From positions 1-64,000 of the forward strand of contig NZ_RBIN01000003.1 of assembly GCF_003633775.1 (NCBI RefSeq): DNA of 64,000 nucleotides. Reading direction: 5' to 3'. The notes below the pieces were generated by a model. It saw only the letters and a program-made list of their open reading frames with translations, was not told the origin of the DNA and made no database searches. The DNA is from Kushneria sinocarnis (GTDB lineage Bacteria > Pseudomonadota > Gammaproteobacteria > Pseudomonadales > Halomonadaceae). A program made the translations under genes and the position numbers. Below are positions 17,406-25,587 of the stretch, one piece after another. Position 1 is the stretch's first letter, and each line of letters starts with the position of its first letter.

Positions 17406-17492
17406 CTGCCTTTCACGGGCCACCGATGGGGCGCGTAGTTGCTGCCGTTCGGGTAGTCAGGGCAGGCTGGGCAGGCCCGCCAGTGAATGGCG

Positions 17493-18572
17493 TCAGTTCA
17501 AGCGCTCTTCGAATGACCGGTTTTGATCATCGAAAAGATGCATCTGTCGGCCGGCTTCCGGCGGTACAAGTCTTACCCCGACACCGAGCAGACGAACCGG
17601 TCTGGCACTTCGCTGCCAGGCGTTTTCCAGCAGCGAGCGGAAATGGTCGGCAACAGGCTGGGTGCCTGCGATCTCGAACGAGGCCAGGGAAAAATCATCA
17701 AAGCGTACCTTGACGAAAAGCTTCTGGATGGCAGGTCGACCGTGACGTTCAATGCGTTCTTCAAGTCTGGCAAGCAGCGGTGCAAGGGCCGTCCGGCATT
17801 CATCAAGCGTGGCAAGATCCCGGTCAAAGGTGGTTTCAACGCTGATCGACTTGCGTTCTCGCTCCAGCAGGACCGGGCGCTCGTCAATGCCGCGGGACAA
17901 TTCGTGCAGACGTGCACCGAACTTGCCGAAGTGCTCCAGCAGACGGGCAAGAGGCTGCTGTTGCAGATCACTGCAGGTACGGATGCTCATGTTATGCAGC
18001 TTTTCGGCAGTTGCCGGGCCTACGCCGTGCAGCTTGTCGATGGGCAGGTCCTGAATGAATCGGTTGGCCTGATCGGGCGGGATGACGAACAGTCCGTCCG
18101 GCTTGTCCCAGTCGCTGGCAATCTTGGCCAGAAACTTGTTGGGTGCCACGCCAATGGAGATGGTAATGCCGGTATGCTCATGAACCCGTTGCTTGAGCCA
18201 GCGCGCCATCCAGGTTGCGCTGCCCCGGAATCTGTCGATATCACTGACATCCAGATAGGCTTCATCAAGCGAGAGCGGTTCCACCAGGGGAGTCAGTTCA
18301 TGGAAGATCTTCTGAATCCGGGCCGAGACCTTGCGATAGCGGTCAAAGTCCGGCGGCAGTATGTGCAGGTGAGGGCAGAGCCTGACTGCCTGCGCCATTG
18401 ACATCGCCGAGTGAATGCCGAAGGTACGGGCGGGATAGTTGCACGTTGCCACGACACCACGCTGTTCGGCCCGGCCCCCTATGGCAAGAGGCACTGTATT
18501 CAGCGAGGGGTCATCGCGCATCTCGACGGCTGCATAAAAGCAGTCACAATCGGCGTGAAGAATCTTTCGCAT
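17493..18572 (-). CDS. dinB: DNA polymerase IV (Y family)
   Basis: This translesion polymerase copies past DNA damage with low fidelity. Catalytic acidic residues are visible: D8 and D10 in HADCDCFYA, and D103/E104 in SLDEAYLDVSD. The steric-gate FYAAVE, thumb helix-hairpin-helix (LHGVGPATAEKL) and little-finger domain follow. The C-terminus has QMHLF, a beta-clamp binding motif, followed by a short tail. Length 359 (E. coli 351). A LexA-like box overlaps the region just upstream, and no good Shine-Dalgarno is present. Antisense frames over it are shadows. Confidence 0.97.
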   Translation of the reverse strand: MRKILHADCDCFYAAVEMRDDPSLNTVPLAIGGRAEQRGVVATCNYPARTFGIHSAMSMAQAVRLCPHLHILPPDFDRYRKVSARIQKIFHELTPLVEPLSLDEAYLDVSDIDRFRGSATWMARWLKQRVHEHTGITISIGVAPNKFLAKIASDWDKPDGLFVIPPDQANRFIQDLPIDKLHGVGPATAEKLHNMSIRTCSDLQQQPLARLLEHFGKFGARLHELSRGIDERPVLLERERKSISVETTFDRDLATLDECRTALAPLLARLEERIERHGRPAIQKLFVKVRFDDFSLASFEIAGTQPVADHFRSLLENAWQRSARPVRLLGVGVRLVPPEAGRQMHLFDDQNRSFEERLN

Positions 18573-18584
18573 GGCTGGGGCAAG

Positions 18585-18604
18585 TCATGTATTCATATCC
18601 AGTG
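18585..18604 (-). promoter_or_regulatory. LexA-like SOS box before dinB
   Basis: Minus-strand CACTGGATATGAATACATGA matches about 14 of 20 positions of the E. coli LexA consensus, with CTG and CA at the conserved 10-base spacing. It ends 12 bases before the dinB ATG. Next to it is a 12-base perfect palindrome TGCTGTACAGCA at 18603-18614. SOS control of dinB is common in relatives. Confidence 0.5.
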
Positions 18605-18714
18605 CTGTACAGCATAGCTTGCCGTCCGGCGCAGGGTGAAGTCCCTGAAGGGTACGCAGGCCCGCGAAGTGTACCGTATTCAGGATTGATCAGTATCGCC
18701 GGGGAGTACACGGC

Positions 18715-19350
18715 ATGGTAAGACTCGGTGCGGCCGGGGCACTGATTGGTGAGGGTAATGACCGACGGGTTTACCGCCATCCGATGGAGCCTGAACGATG
18801 CATCAAGGTGCCTCGTTATCCACTGCGTGGCAGTGAGCAGAATGAGCGGGAAAAATTGTATTTTACCCGACTGACATGGCGCCTTGGGAATTGGCAACAC
18901 GTGCCGCGCTACTTTGGCACCCTGATGACCGATCAGGGTGAGGGGCTTGTTTACACGCTGATTACCGATCGGGATGGTCAGGTATCCCGAACCGTGCGTC
19001 ATTATCGCCAGGCTGATCCTGCCCTGCTGGCGAGCGAGCAGTTTCGCCATCAGTTGTTGTCACTGGGGCAATATCTCGACAGGTACTGGATCATGCCTGC
19101 AGACCTCAATGATCGCAATATCGTCTGTCAGCTTGGAGAAGAAGGGCTCAGGCTCTGGCTGATTGATGGTATCGCCAATCCATCGCTGGTGCCTCTGGCA
19201 AACTACTGGCCATGGTTTGCCCGCCGCAGGATACGGCGTCGCTTCAATCGTTTTCTGGTCAAGTTGACGGGTTATGAGTTGCTGGACAGGGCCACTGCGC
19301 AAGCGATGCAATTACCGATCATGTCAAATCGACGGCCACATGAGAAATGA
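18715..19350 (+). CDS. YrbL-like protein (PhoP regulatory network family)
   Basis: A 211-residue protein of the YrbL family. It has a kinase-like start (GALIGEGNDRRVYRHP, then CIKVPRY with the likely nucleotide-contacting Lys). Further on are HYRQADPALL and the catalytic-loop-like segment MPADLNDRNIVCQ and LIDGIA. The fold resembles small lipid/sugar kinases, but activity of YrbL proteins is not established. The start ATG has GGGGAG 8 bases upstream. Family members in enterics are under PhoP/BasR control; here it lies beside an EPS locus. Function remains open. Confidence 0.8.
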   Translation: MVRLGAAGALIGEGNDRRVYRHPMEPERCIKVPRYPLRGSEQNEREKLYFTRLTWRLGNWQHVPRYFGTLMTDQGEGLVYTLITDRDGQVSRTVRHYRQADPALLASEQFRHQLLSLGQYLDRYWIMPADLNDRNIVCQLGEEGLRLWLIDGIANPSLVPLANYWPWFARRRIRRRFNRFLVKLTGYELLDRATAQAMQLPIMSNRRPHEK

Positions 19351-19674
19351 CTCGTTGCATGCTCCGGTAGCACTGGAGCGAACTGGTGTTTCTCGGCCTT
19401 GCAGCTGAAGCCGCACAAACTATGGCTAGCACTGCGGAAATATGCTGAAACAAACATTATTTGTCTTGCGGCAGTAAGAAAGGGCAAAAACGGGGACAGG
19501 GATTTTGAAAAACAGCGCAAGTGACAATATAATAAGTTCACACCTGCAGGAAGTCAGGATGTAAAAGGCATCCGCACTCGTTGCGATATAGCAGAAATGC
19601 TGGCTTGTGCAGACTCCCCTGATCGATAAAGGCGGTCGCATGTCTTTGTCAGTGCTCTTTGAATGAGGTCTTTA
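19351..19674. other. Intergenic region before mvaT
   Basis: These 324 bases hold no convincing gene. They contain an AT-richer zone around 19440-19560 with a near-perfect promoter for mvaT, then a leader of about 135 bases. No terminator for the YrbL-like gene is apparent. Confidence 0.6.
19505..19533 (+). promoter_or_regulatory. Strong sigma-70 promoter of mvaT
   Basis: TTGAAA (19505-19510), 17-base spacer, TATAAT (19528-19533): one mismatch in the -35 and a perfect -10. It fits the high expression expected for an abundant nucleoid protein. The 5' leader would be about 135 bases. Confidence 0.8.
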
Positions 19675-20067
19675 ATGTCGTTACTCAATGAATACATGCA
19701 GAAAGAGCAGCAGCTCCGGCAATTGCGTGATGAGCTGCAGCAGTTGGAGCAGGATCAACGACTGAAGAGCGAGCTGGAGTTCAAGGAAAAACTTGAAGCA
19801 CTGATGTCGGAATACGACAAGAGCGCCAGTGATATCATTGCGATCCTGGATCCGGAACGTCGCCAGTCGAGCCAGCGCGAGACATCTTCCAGGTCTTCCG
19901 GCAACGCTTCGGGTGGCAGGCGCAAGCGCAAGCTGAAGGTCTATCGCAATCCGCATACCGGTGAAGTCGTGGAAACGCGTGGTGGCAACCACAAGACGCT
20001 CAAGGCCTGGAAGGAAGAGTACGGTAACGATACCGTGGAAAACTGGGTTGAGCGCACCGAGAGCTGA
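19675..20067 (+). CDS. mvaT: MvaT-family H-NS-like xenogeneic silencer
   Basis: This is an H-NS analogue of the MvaT/MvaU type, which coats AT-rich DNA and silences foreign genes. The N-terminal coiled coil (MSLLNEYMQKEQQLRQLRDEL onward in outline) is followed by SELEFKEKLEALMSEYDKS and DIIAILDPE. The C-terminal DNA-binding domain is RKRKLKVYRNPHTGEVVETR then GGNHKTLKAWKEEYG, closely like Pseudomonas MvaT. ATG at 19675 has GAGG 6 bases upstream; product 130 aa. It has its own promoter and terminator. The AT-rich glycosyltransferase cluster nearby is an obvious possible target. Confidence 0.95.
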   Translation: MSLLNEYMQKEQQLRQLRDELQQLEQDQRLKSELEFKEKLEALMSEYDKSASDIIAILDPERRQSSQRETSSRSSGNASGGRRKRKLKVYRNPHTGEVVETRGGNHKTLKAWKEEYGNDTVENWVERTES

Positions 20068-20106
20068 TTCAGCCATGCTCTGATGTCTGCAGTATGCCGG
20101 ATACTG

Positions 20107-20136
20107 AAAACCGCCTTCCCTGGAAGGCGGTTTTTT
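20107..20136 (+). terminator. Rho-independent terminator of mvaT
   Basis: AAAACCGCCTTCC, two bases, GGAAGGCGGTTTTTT. It is symmetrical with an A run on the left, so it could also end yjbH transcription arriving from the right. Confidence 0.92.
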
Positions 20137-20159
20137 ATCAGCGGGCAGACGAACGGCGC

Positions 20160-22232
20160 TTATTCGTAGGAGGCGTCGTTATCCTGCCAGTAGTGGTCCA
20201 TATCGCGATGGCGGGTCATTTCGTACAGTCTGTAACGGCGGTCGAGGGTAGCACCGCTATCACGCATCAGTGGCTGCCAGGCGATCTCGCCATTGCTGTC
20301 TCCCGCGCCTGAGAAGAAGGCATCGAGCGGCACACTGATATAGACACCGCGATTGAAGTCGCCCTGATCGAAATCATCATTGGCATCGGTAAAGGTCGCC
20401 CAGGCGCCGATTCTGGCACCATCCACGAACTCCCTGGACAGATCCAGCGTGCCACCCCAGTCCTTGGCCAGATAGCGGCCCGCACTCACCTTGGCCAGAA
20501 CATCGTGGTACCCGGTGTCGATATAGGCCGTCGCCTGCCCGGTCCAGGCATCATAATCGCGTGTACCGAAACCCTGATCGAAATCACGCTGCTTGACCCA
20601 GTTGATATCCATGCCCAGTGCGACACTGCTTTCGAGCGGCCGATAGAGCACTTCACCGCCGGCACCGGCGTACATCATCTCCAGCAGGCCACCATAGGCC
20701 ATGACCGACCAGTCCCTGTCGAGTTGTGCTACCCGGGTATACTGCAGGTTATAAAGTCCGACACTGCTCTCGTCGAGATAGTCATCCCGGCGAGAGCGCA
20801 CTCGATGCAGCTTGCCATTGTCACGATACTCATAACGATCCAGATTATCGGCCACATTCACACCGGCTTCGCCCGAAAACCAGCCGCGCCTGTCGGTGAA
20901 GAGTTCGGCATCGGCTGTTGCGAAAAGCTGATACAGATAACCATCCTGGCCGCCGGCGTTCTGCAACAGGTGGGGGGTTACGCCCAGCCGCAGCCGGTCG
21001 GGGAAGTGGCTGGCGACCGTTTCGCCCTGTGGCGGTTGCAGGGTTGTGCGCGCGTAGATGCCTTTTTCATAGCCGGTGGCATTTTCGTCGGAGCGCACGG
21101 CCTGCATGAAATCCTGCCGATCATGAAAGTCGTCGCGTATGACCAGGCCGTGATCCAGCTGGCGATAGCGAAAGGTGCTGATCTCGGGATCCACCCGGTT
21201 GGTCAGGATCCGATTGGCACGGCCTTCGGTTTTCCGCCACGAGCGATGGCTGCGTGACTCACCTTCAAGGGTCAGGGTGTCGTCATTCCGGGTGATGCGG
21301 TGAACGTCAAAGCCGGCATTGTCTGCCAGCCTGTCGCTGGTCTCCTGCCAATCCGTTTGAGCCGATGGTTGCTGCGAATCGATTTTTTCCGGCGGAGTGC
21401 TGTCCTGCGCCTGGCTCAGTCCGGCCAGGTTGGTCGACAGGCTCACTCCCCACATGAAGGTGGATCCCCGTTCCCAGCCGGCATGCATGTCGATGTTATC
21501 GGTCAGCTGATAGTGTGCCCCGTAATTGACATGCGAATCCTGCTCCCGGGCGTCCTTGAGCGGTTCGTTGTCATAGTCATTGGCATCGTATTCAAGTGCC
21601 AGCCGCAGCGGTTGCCATGGGGTCTGGTACTCGATGCCACCAAAGACCCGGGGTGAACCGCTGAAGAGATCGCTGACCGAGAAGTCATCGACATCGGAGG
21701 CGCTGACACTGCCATCCGGATTCACGGTGACATTGTCGGTCGCCTCATCAAGATCATCATCTCCAGCCAGGTATCCCCAGCCGAGCCCGAGGCTGAAATC
21801 GAAGTCATACCAGCGCTTGCTGGCTACCAGGTATTCACTGCGAAACAGGCTGGCACCGCCGAGGTTTCGAAACCCCACTGCCAGCTGCGGGAGCGTGGCA
21901 CTTTCACGGTTCAGCAGCAGCTTGGTATCGATGCCGTTGTTGAGATAATCATTGCCCTCGACAAGTTCGTCGAATCCCTCCGGAGTCTCCGTTGTGCGCG
22001 CATAACGAATACCGAATTCGAGCCAGCTCAGGGGTTGGGTGCTGAGATTATAGCGCTCGTAGGGAACGGCACGGTTGAAGCTGAAAGTAACTTCCCCGAC
22101 CGGTGCCATGCGGGCAGTAGGCGTCTGCATCAGTCCCACGCCACCGAAATCACTCTGCATCTGGCCGGTCTGGGCGTAGGCTGCTGCTGGAATACAGCAT
22201 GCGAGCACGGGATACCAGTATCTGTTTTTCAT
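20160..22232 (-). CDS. yjbH: YjbH-type exopolysaccharide outer-membrane protein
   Basis: A 690-residue secreted protein with a signal peptide ending near AAAYA-Q. It has the YjbH features: early GGVGLMQTPTARMAPVGEVTFSFN, an N-terminal beta-barrel-like region with GLGWGYLAGDDD, a central globular part and a C-terminal barrel with aromatic-rich strands ending in YWQDNDASYE. YjbH proteins belong to the yjbEFGH polysaccharide operon of enterics and GfcD of group 4 capsule; they are thought to act in export at the outer membrane. Start overlaps the end of the gfcC-like gene by four bases (ATGA). Confidence 0.9.
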   Translation of the reverse strand: MKNRYWYPVLACCIPAAAYAQTGQMQSDFGGVGLMQTPTARMAPVGEVTFSFNRAVPYERYNLSTQPLSWLEFGIRYARTTETPEGFDELVEGNDYLNNGIDTKLLLNRESATLPQLAVGFRNLGGASLFRSEYLVASKRWYDFDFSLGLGWGYLAGDDDLDEATDNVTVNPDGSVSASDVDDFSVSDLFSGSPRVFGGIEYQTPWQPLRLALEYDANDYDNEPLKDAREQDSHVNYGAHYQLTDNIDMHAGWERGSTFMWGVSLSTNLAGLSQAQDSTPPEKIDSQQPSAQTDWQETSDRLADNAGFDVHRITRNDDTLTLEGESRSHRSWRKTEGRANRILTNRVDPEISTFRYRQLDHGLVIRDDFHDRQDFMQAVRSDENATGYEKGIYARTTLQPPQGETVASHFPDRLRLGVTPHLLQNAGGQDGYLYQLFATADAELFTDRRGWFSGEAGVNVADNLDRYEYRDNGKLHRVRSRRDDYLDESSVGLYNLQYTRVAQLDRDWSVMAYGGLLEMMYAGAGGEVLYRPLESSVALGMDINWVKQRDFDQGFGTRDYDAWTGQATAYIDTGYHDVLAKVSAGRYLAKDWGGTLDLSREFVDGARIGAWATFTDANDDFDQGDFNRGVYISVPLDAFFSGAGDSNGEIAWQPLMRDSGATLDRRYRLYEMTRHRDMDHYWQDNDASYE

Positions 22233-23020
22233 CGGGAATTATCATTCGTTGTAAGTGAAGACATCCTTGAACTGTCGCTCACTGTATCAGGATCATATGT
22301 CCACTGCCGACAGTCATGGCCCGGCCTCCGGGTTGCCAGCCACTGGGGGAGGGCATGATTCATCCAGCGAGCGGCTACGGCATCCAGTGTCAGTTCGGGC
22401 ACAATACGACTGCCTGCCGGCACGGGCAGGGGATCACTGTTCCAGGAAGAGTAACCGAAGCGTTCCACACGACCGGTTGGCGTGATCAGCCATGCCCAGT
22501 TGCCGGAGAAGCCTTCAGGCAGTGACCAGTCGGCAGTAATGTCGCGAGTGGTCATGCCGTCATGCCAGGCCTGCTGTTGAATCCCCTCCACTCCCCAGCG
22601 GGTTACGGTGGTAGCAGGCTGACAGTAACCAATGGTAATGGCATGGGTGATATCCCTGTCATGGCGCGGGTGTGCCATCAGCCAGGCGGGGTCAAGATTG
22701 GCGGGGACACGCTTGCTGTCGGACAGGGACTGCAGGGCCTGACGCCACTGCTGCATCGCCCGGGAAGCCACTGCATGGCCCTGAATGCGATAGCGCAGGG
22801 AGAGATTGTCGAGCTCGGCGGCAAACCGGTAGCGGTTCATGTCCGGATCGTGCTGCCGGTTATCGTTATAAAAGGCGAATGGCCATGAAACAGGCTTTTC
22901 CGCCAGCTCCTGCAACGCCACCTGGCTGAGCGGGACGGCCCGGGCGAATGATGCATGGAGTGACAATAGACATGCCATGCTCATCAGCATTGTCAAAAGC
23001 AGGGGTCTTGTTACCACCAT
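22229..23020 (-). CDS. GfcC/YjbG-like periplasmic capsule protein
   Basis: A 263-residue protein with a cleavable signal (hydrophobic residues 8-25, ending near SFARA). The mature part contains NLSLRYRIQGHAVASRAMQQW, resembling the SLBB-like folds of GfcC/YjbG, which act in the periplasm during polysaccharide export. The C-terminal WGVEGIQQQAWHDG and RIVPELTLDAVAARWMNHALPQW support the family. It overlaps both neighbours (10 bases with the upstream lipoprotein gene, four with yjbH), so the three are one operon. Confidence 0.82.
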   Translation of the reverse strand: MVVTRPLLLTMLMSMACLLSLHASFARAVPLSQVALQELAEKPVSWPFAFYNDNRQHDPDMNRYRFAAELDNLSLRYRIQGHAVASRAMQQWRQALQSLSDSKRVPANLDPAWLMAHPRHDRDITHAITIGYCQPATTVTRWGVEGIQQQAWHDGMTTRDITADWSLPEGFSGNWAWLITPTGRVERFGYSSWNSDPLPVPAGSRIVPELTLDAVAARWMNHALPQWLATRRPGHDCRQWTYDPDTVSDSSRMSSLTTNDNSR

Positions 23021-23688
23021 GGTTTGATCACTTCCCAGCTCAGTTCAGGCGCACCCGGCCACGGGATCTGACGAGCACGCACGATATGGCCCCGCGCATC
23101 CCGCCAGATATGATTATTGGTGGCCTTGCCATTGGCCCACTCGATATGTTCCAGACATTCGAACGCAGCAATTCGCTTCAGCGGCAGCCTTACCATGCCG
23201 GCGTGCGGCTTGCAGCGCAACTCGGCACGGCCTGTCAGCATGTGCTCCCGATCGGTTTCAAAGTATGCCGCGACCCGATAATAGGCAGGTAAGCGAGCGA
23301 TCGGGCGCTGCCAGGGAGGTGTGCCTGCATAGTGGTAGCGCAGGTCGAGCAGTCTGTTCTCGTGGCCTGCGGTCGTATTGAGGCGCTGATGAAGTGTCGA
23401 GACGAGCCGCAGGGGGTAGTCCGAGCGCCAGTAGCGCCGGATCTCCGTTGATTCGGCAAGGCTGTAAATACGATACCCGTCATTACTTGCCATCAGTACA
23501 GCGGGACCCGGCGTTGCACGTAATGTTTCCCGGTCCGGCGGCGGTTGACCGAACAGGGAGTGCCAGGTGCTCGATACCGAATGAAAGCCCACAGCACTGC
23601 AGCCCGAGAGCGCCATTGCCAGAAGCATGAGGCCGACGCATCTGCCGGGTCTGATGGCATTCCTGCAGTTTGCAGCGTATTCAACCAT
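23011..23688 (-). CDS. GfcB/YjbF-like lipoprotein
   Basis: A 225-residue lipoprotein with lipobox ALSGC near residue 30, preceded by hydrophobic GLMLLAMA. The mature part (YSLAESTEIRRYWRS, RLVSTLHQRLNTTAGH, CLEHIEWANGKATNN) matches the YjbF/GfcB family, which serves exopolysaccharide or group 4 capsule secretion. The ribosome site is poor; an in-frame stop lies just upstream, so the start cannot be much earlier. It leads the operon with the gfcC-like gene and yjbH. No yjbE-like small protein is found before it. Confidence 0.83.
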   Translation of the reverse strand: MVEYAANCRNAIRPGRCVGLMLLAMALSGCSAVGFHSVSSTWHSLFGQPPPDRETLRATPGPAVLMASNDGYRIYSLAESTEIRRYWRSDYPLRLVSTLHQRLNTTAGHENRLLDLRYHYAGTPPWQRPIARLPAYYRVAAYFETDREHMLTGRAELRCKPHAGMVRLPLKRIAAFECLEHIEWANGKATNNHIWRDARGHIVRARQIPWPGAPELSWEVIKPWW

Positions 23689-24345
23689 GTACCGGGCTCA
23701 CGGTATCCATTTGATGAAACGGGACAATCCATGTTCTCACGGGAGTCTTCCTTACGACACCATGGTTTCGGATCCGATTCGGCAATGATAGTCCGGGCAG
23801 GCCGGCCGTGGCCTTGACGGCCTCTCGAATCGGCACTTGTGGCAACAAGGTTATCGGCCACATTATCTTCATTTACCATGGCCATGGGAATGGCCCGGGG
23901 GCTGTCAACAGCATCCTACCCGGAACGGCACAATTATCGGATACTGCAGTCTCACTCTCAGTCTCCGATTTTTACCGAAAACAAATTTTTCTTTATTATC
24001 ATGTGGCTGACGATTTCTGGCATAGTGCGCGAAGCGGCACACCCAAGTGTGAGAAGGTTTGATAGCCTTTGTTGCACTATAACCGGAAAGCCTATTGGCG
24101 GTTATGGAATGATCCGGCTTCATTTCCTGCATATCTCGTGGCGTTACCTATCATTACTGGTGATTCGCAGTGATGCCACTAAAGTGTGCAGGCTCGGAAG
24201 ATCGACGCGATCCAGCCGAACCGGCCGGCAGCCGTATAGACAGGATGTACTACAACAGGATGGCCCAGGGGATAGTCAGGTTAACCCCGGGGCGGTAGCG
24301 TGTCCGAAACTGATTTTCCGCTACTTGACAGGAGCAGCGCGGTTC
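23689..24345. other. Divergent EPS control region
   Basis: This 657-base gene-free stretch separates the leftward yjbFGH-type operon from the rightward wza operon. It includes an AT-rich zone at about 23965-24000 (runs of T and A), a weak -10 TATAAC at 24078, and an ops/JUMPstart element at its right end. Short open frames here are low in plausibility. The length and AT-rich core suggest binding of silencers or activators. Confidence 0.7.
24255..24302 (+). promoter_or_regulatory. JUMPstart / ops element of the EPS operon
   Basis: GGCGGTAGCGTG at 24291-24302 is a perfect copy of the ops core at which RfaH is recruited to paused polymerase in enterics. The preceding CCCAGGGGATAGTCAGG-like bases loosely follow the 39-base JUMPstart. 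It lies 43 bases before the wza start, the expected position, and would let an RfaH-type factor carry transcription through the 12-kb operon. Confidence 0.85.
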
Positions 24346-25464
24346 ATGAAACGTCTACTGAGTTTGGTGCTTCTGGGAAGCACGCTTGTACTGGGAGGCT
24401 GTGCCTTGGCTCCCGGAAGCAACATGCCTTACGACTCTTCATCGCCCCCCATCGATGACCTTGTAGATGTCAGGCCCATTACCATGGGGCTGGTGCAGTC
24501 GCAGAACCGGGCACGTGAAACAATGACGTCCGATTCGGAAATCTCCAGCCGTTCGGTCGCGCTCTCCAGGAATCTGGCGGACTATCAGTATCATGTAGGC
24601 ATTGGTGATACGGTGAATGTCATCGTTTATGACCATCCGGAGCTGACCAATCCCTCGGGCTCGGACAACAACTCCAGTGGCGCCGGTCATGTCGTCAACA
24701 GTGATGGCACCATCTTCTTTCCCTATATAGGCAGAGTGCGGGTAGCAGGCGAGACGCGTGCTCAGATCCGTGATGAAATCAGCGGCCGGCTGGGCGATTA
24801 CGTGGCCGAGCCTCAGGTCGAGGTCAATATCTCGGATTTCCAGTCCCAGAAGACCTATGTCACCGGTGAGGTCAGCAATCCCGGCGTTCAGCCCATTACC
24901 AATGTACCGCTGACGCTGCTGGATGCTATCTCCCGGGCGGGCGGTATGACCGATAATGCCGATTGGCACCATGTCGTCCTGAACCGGGACGGCGACAAGC
25001 AGGTGATCGATGCCTACGATCTGCTCCGGCACGGTCAGCTGGGCGCCAATCAGCTGCTGCGCGCCGGTGATGTCGTGCATGTGCCCGAAGTCGGTGATCA
25101 GAAGGTCTATGTCATGGGAGAAGTCAGGAATCCCCAGGGGCTGGCGATGGGCAGCTATCGGATGAGCCTGACGGATGCCCTGAGCCAGGCAGGTGGCATG
25201 GACCAGATTACAGCGGATGCATCGGGTATCTTCGTGGTGCGTCGCACCCCGGATCGGAACAAGCTGGCGACCGTCTACCAGCTTGACGCTGAAAATGCCG
25301 CGGCCATGGCACTGGGAACCGAATTCCAGCTCGAGCCGCAGGATATTGTCTATGTGACTACGGCTCCGATCTCGCGCTGGAACCGTGTTATCAGCCAGCT
25401 GCTGCCCACTACCGGGCTGTTCAGTCAGGGTGTCGATACGCGCAACGATATCAGGGATAACTAA
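24346..25464 (+). CDS. wza: Wza-type outer-membrane polysaccharide export lipoprotein
   Basis: An outer-membrane polysaccharide exporter (OPX). The signal ends in lipobox VLGGC (Cys near 19). The export motif region YHVGIGDTVNVIVYDHPELT starts the Poly_export domain, followed by SLBB domains with GRVRVAGETRAQIRDEI, TYVTGEVSNPG and KVYVMGEVRNPQG. The C-terminal helix (RVISQLLPTTGLF region) would span the outer membrane as in Wza. ATG at 24346 has AGGAGC upstream; 372 residues (E. coli Wza 379). An extended frame upstream is rejected as it crosses the ops element. Confidence 0.95.
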   Translation: MKRLLSLVLLGSTLVLGGCALAPGSNMPYDSSSPPIDDLVDVRPITMGLVQSQNRARETMTSDSEISSRSVALSRNLADYQYHVGIGDTVNVIVYDHPELTNPSGSDNNSSGAGHVVNSDGTIFFPYIGRVRVAGETRAQIRDEISGRLGDYVAEPQVEVNISDFQSQKTYVTGEVSNPGVQPITNVPLTLLDAISRAGGMTDNADWHHVVLNRDGDKQVIDAYDLLRHGQLGANQLLRAGDVVHVPEVGDQKVYVMGEVRNPQGLAMGSYRMSLTDALSQAGGMDQITADASGIFVVRRTPDRNKLATVYQLDAENAAAMALGTEFQLEPQDIVYVTTAPISRWNRVISQLLPTTGLFSQGVDTRNDIRDN

Positions 25465-25587
25465 GGCGTAGTCCGTATACCGGCGTACCCGGGCTGAACG
25501 GGTGCGCCGGCCATCGCTGTTGACCCGGAAAGAGTTCGGCGATCCTTTCGAAAGTTGTTACAAGCTATCAGTAGAGAGCGATAATTC

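Noticed and set aside
23681-23872. Small minus-strand frame as a yjbE-like gene
   Set aside because: No signal peptide and no Thr/Ser/Ala-rich composition as in YjbE; ends and starts without ribosome site.
24001-24030. sigma-54 type promoter (TGGCATAGTGC) before wza
   Set aside because: The second element GC at the right spacing (TTGC) is missing.
23839-24345. N-terminal extension of the wza frame
   Set aside because: It would cross the ops element and put 169 residues before a lipoprotein signal; ATG 24346 has a ribosome site and lipobox.
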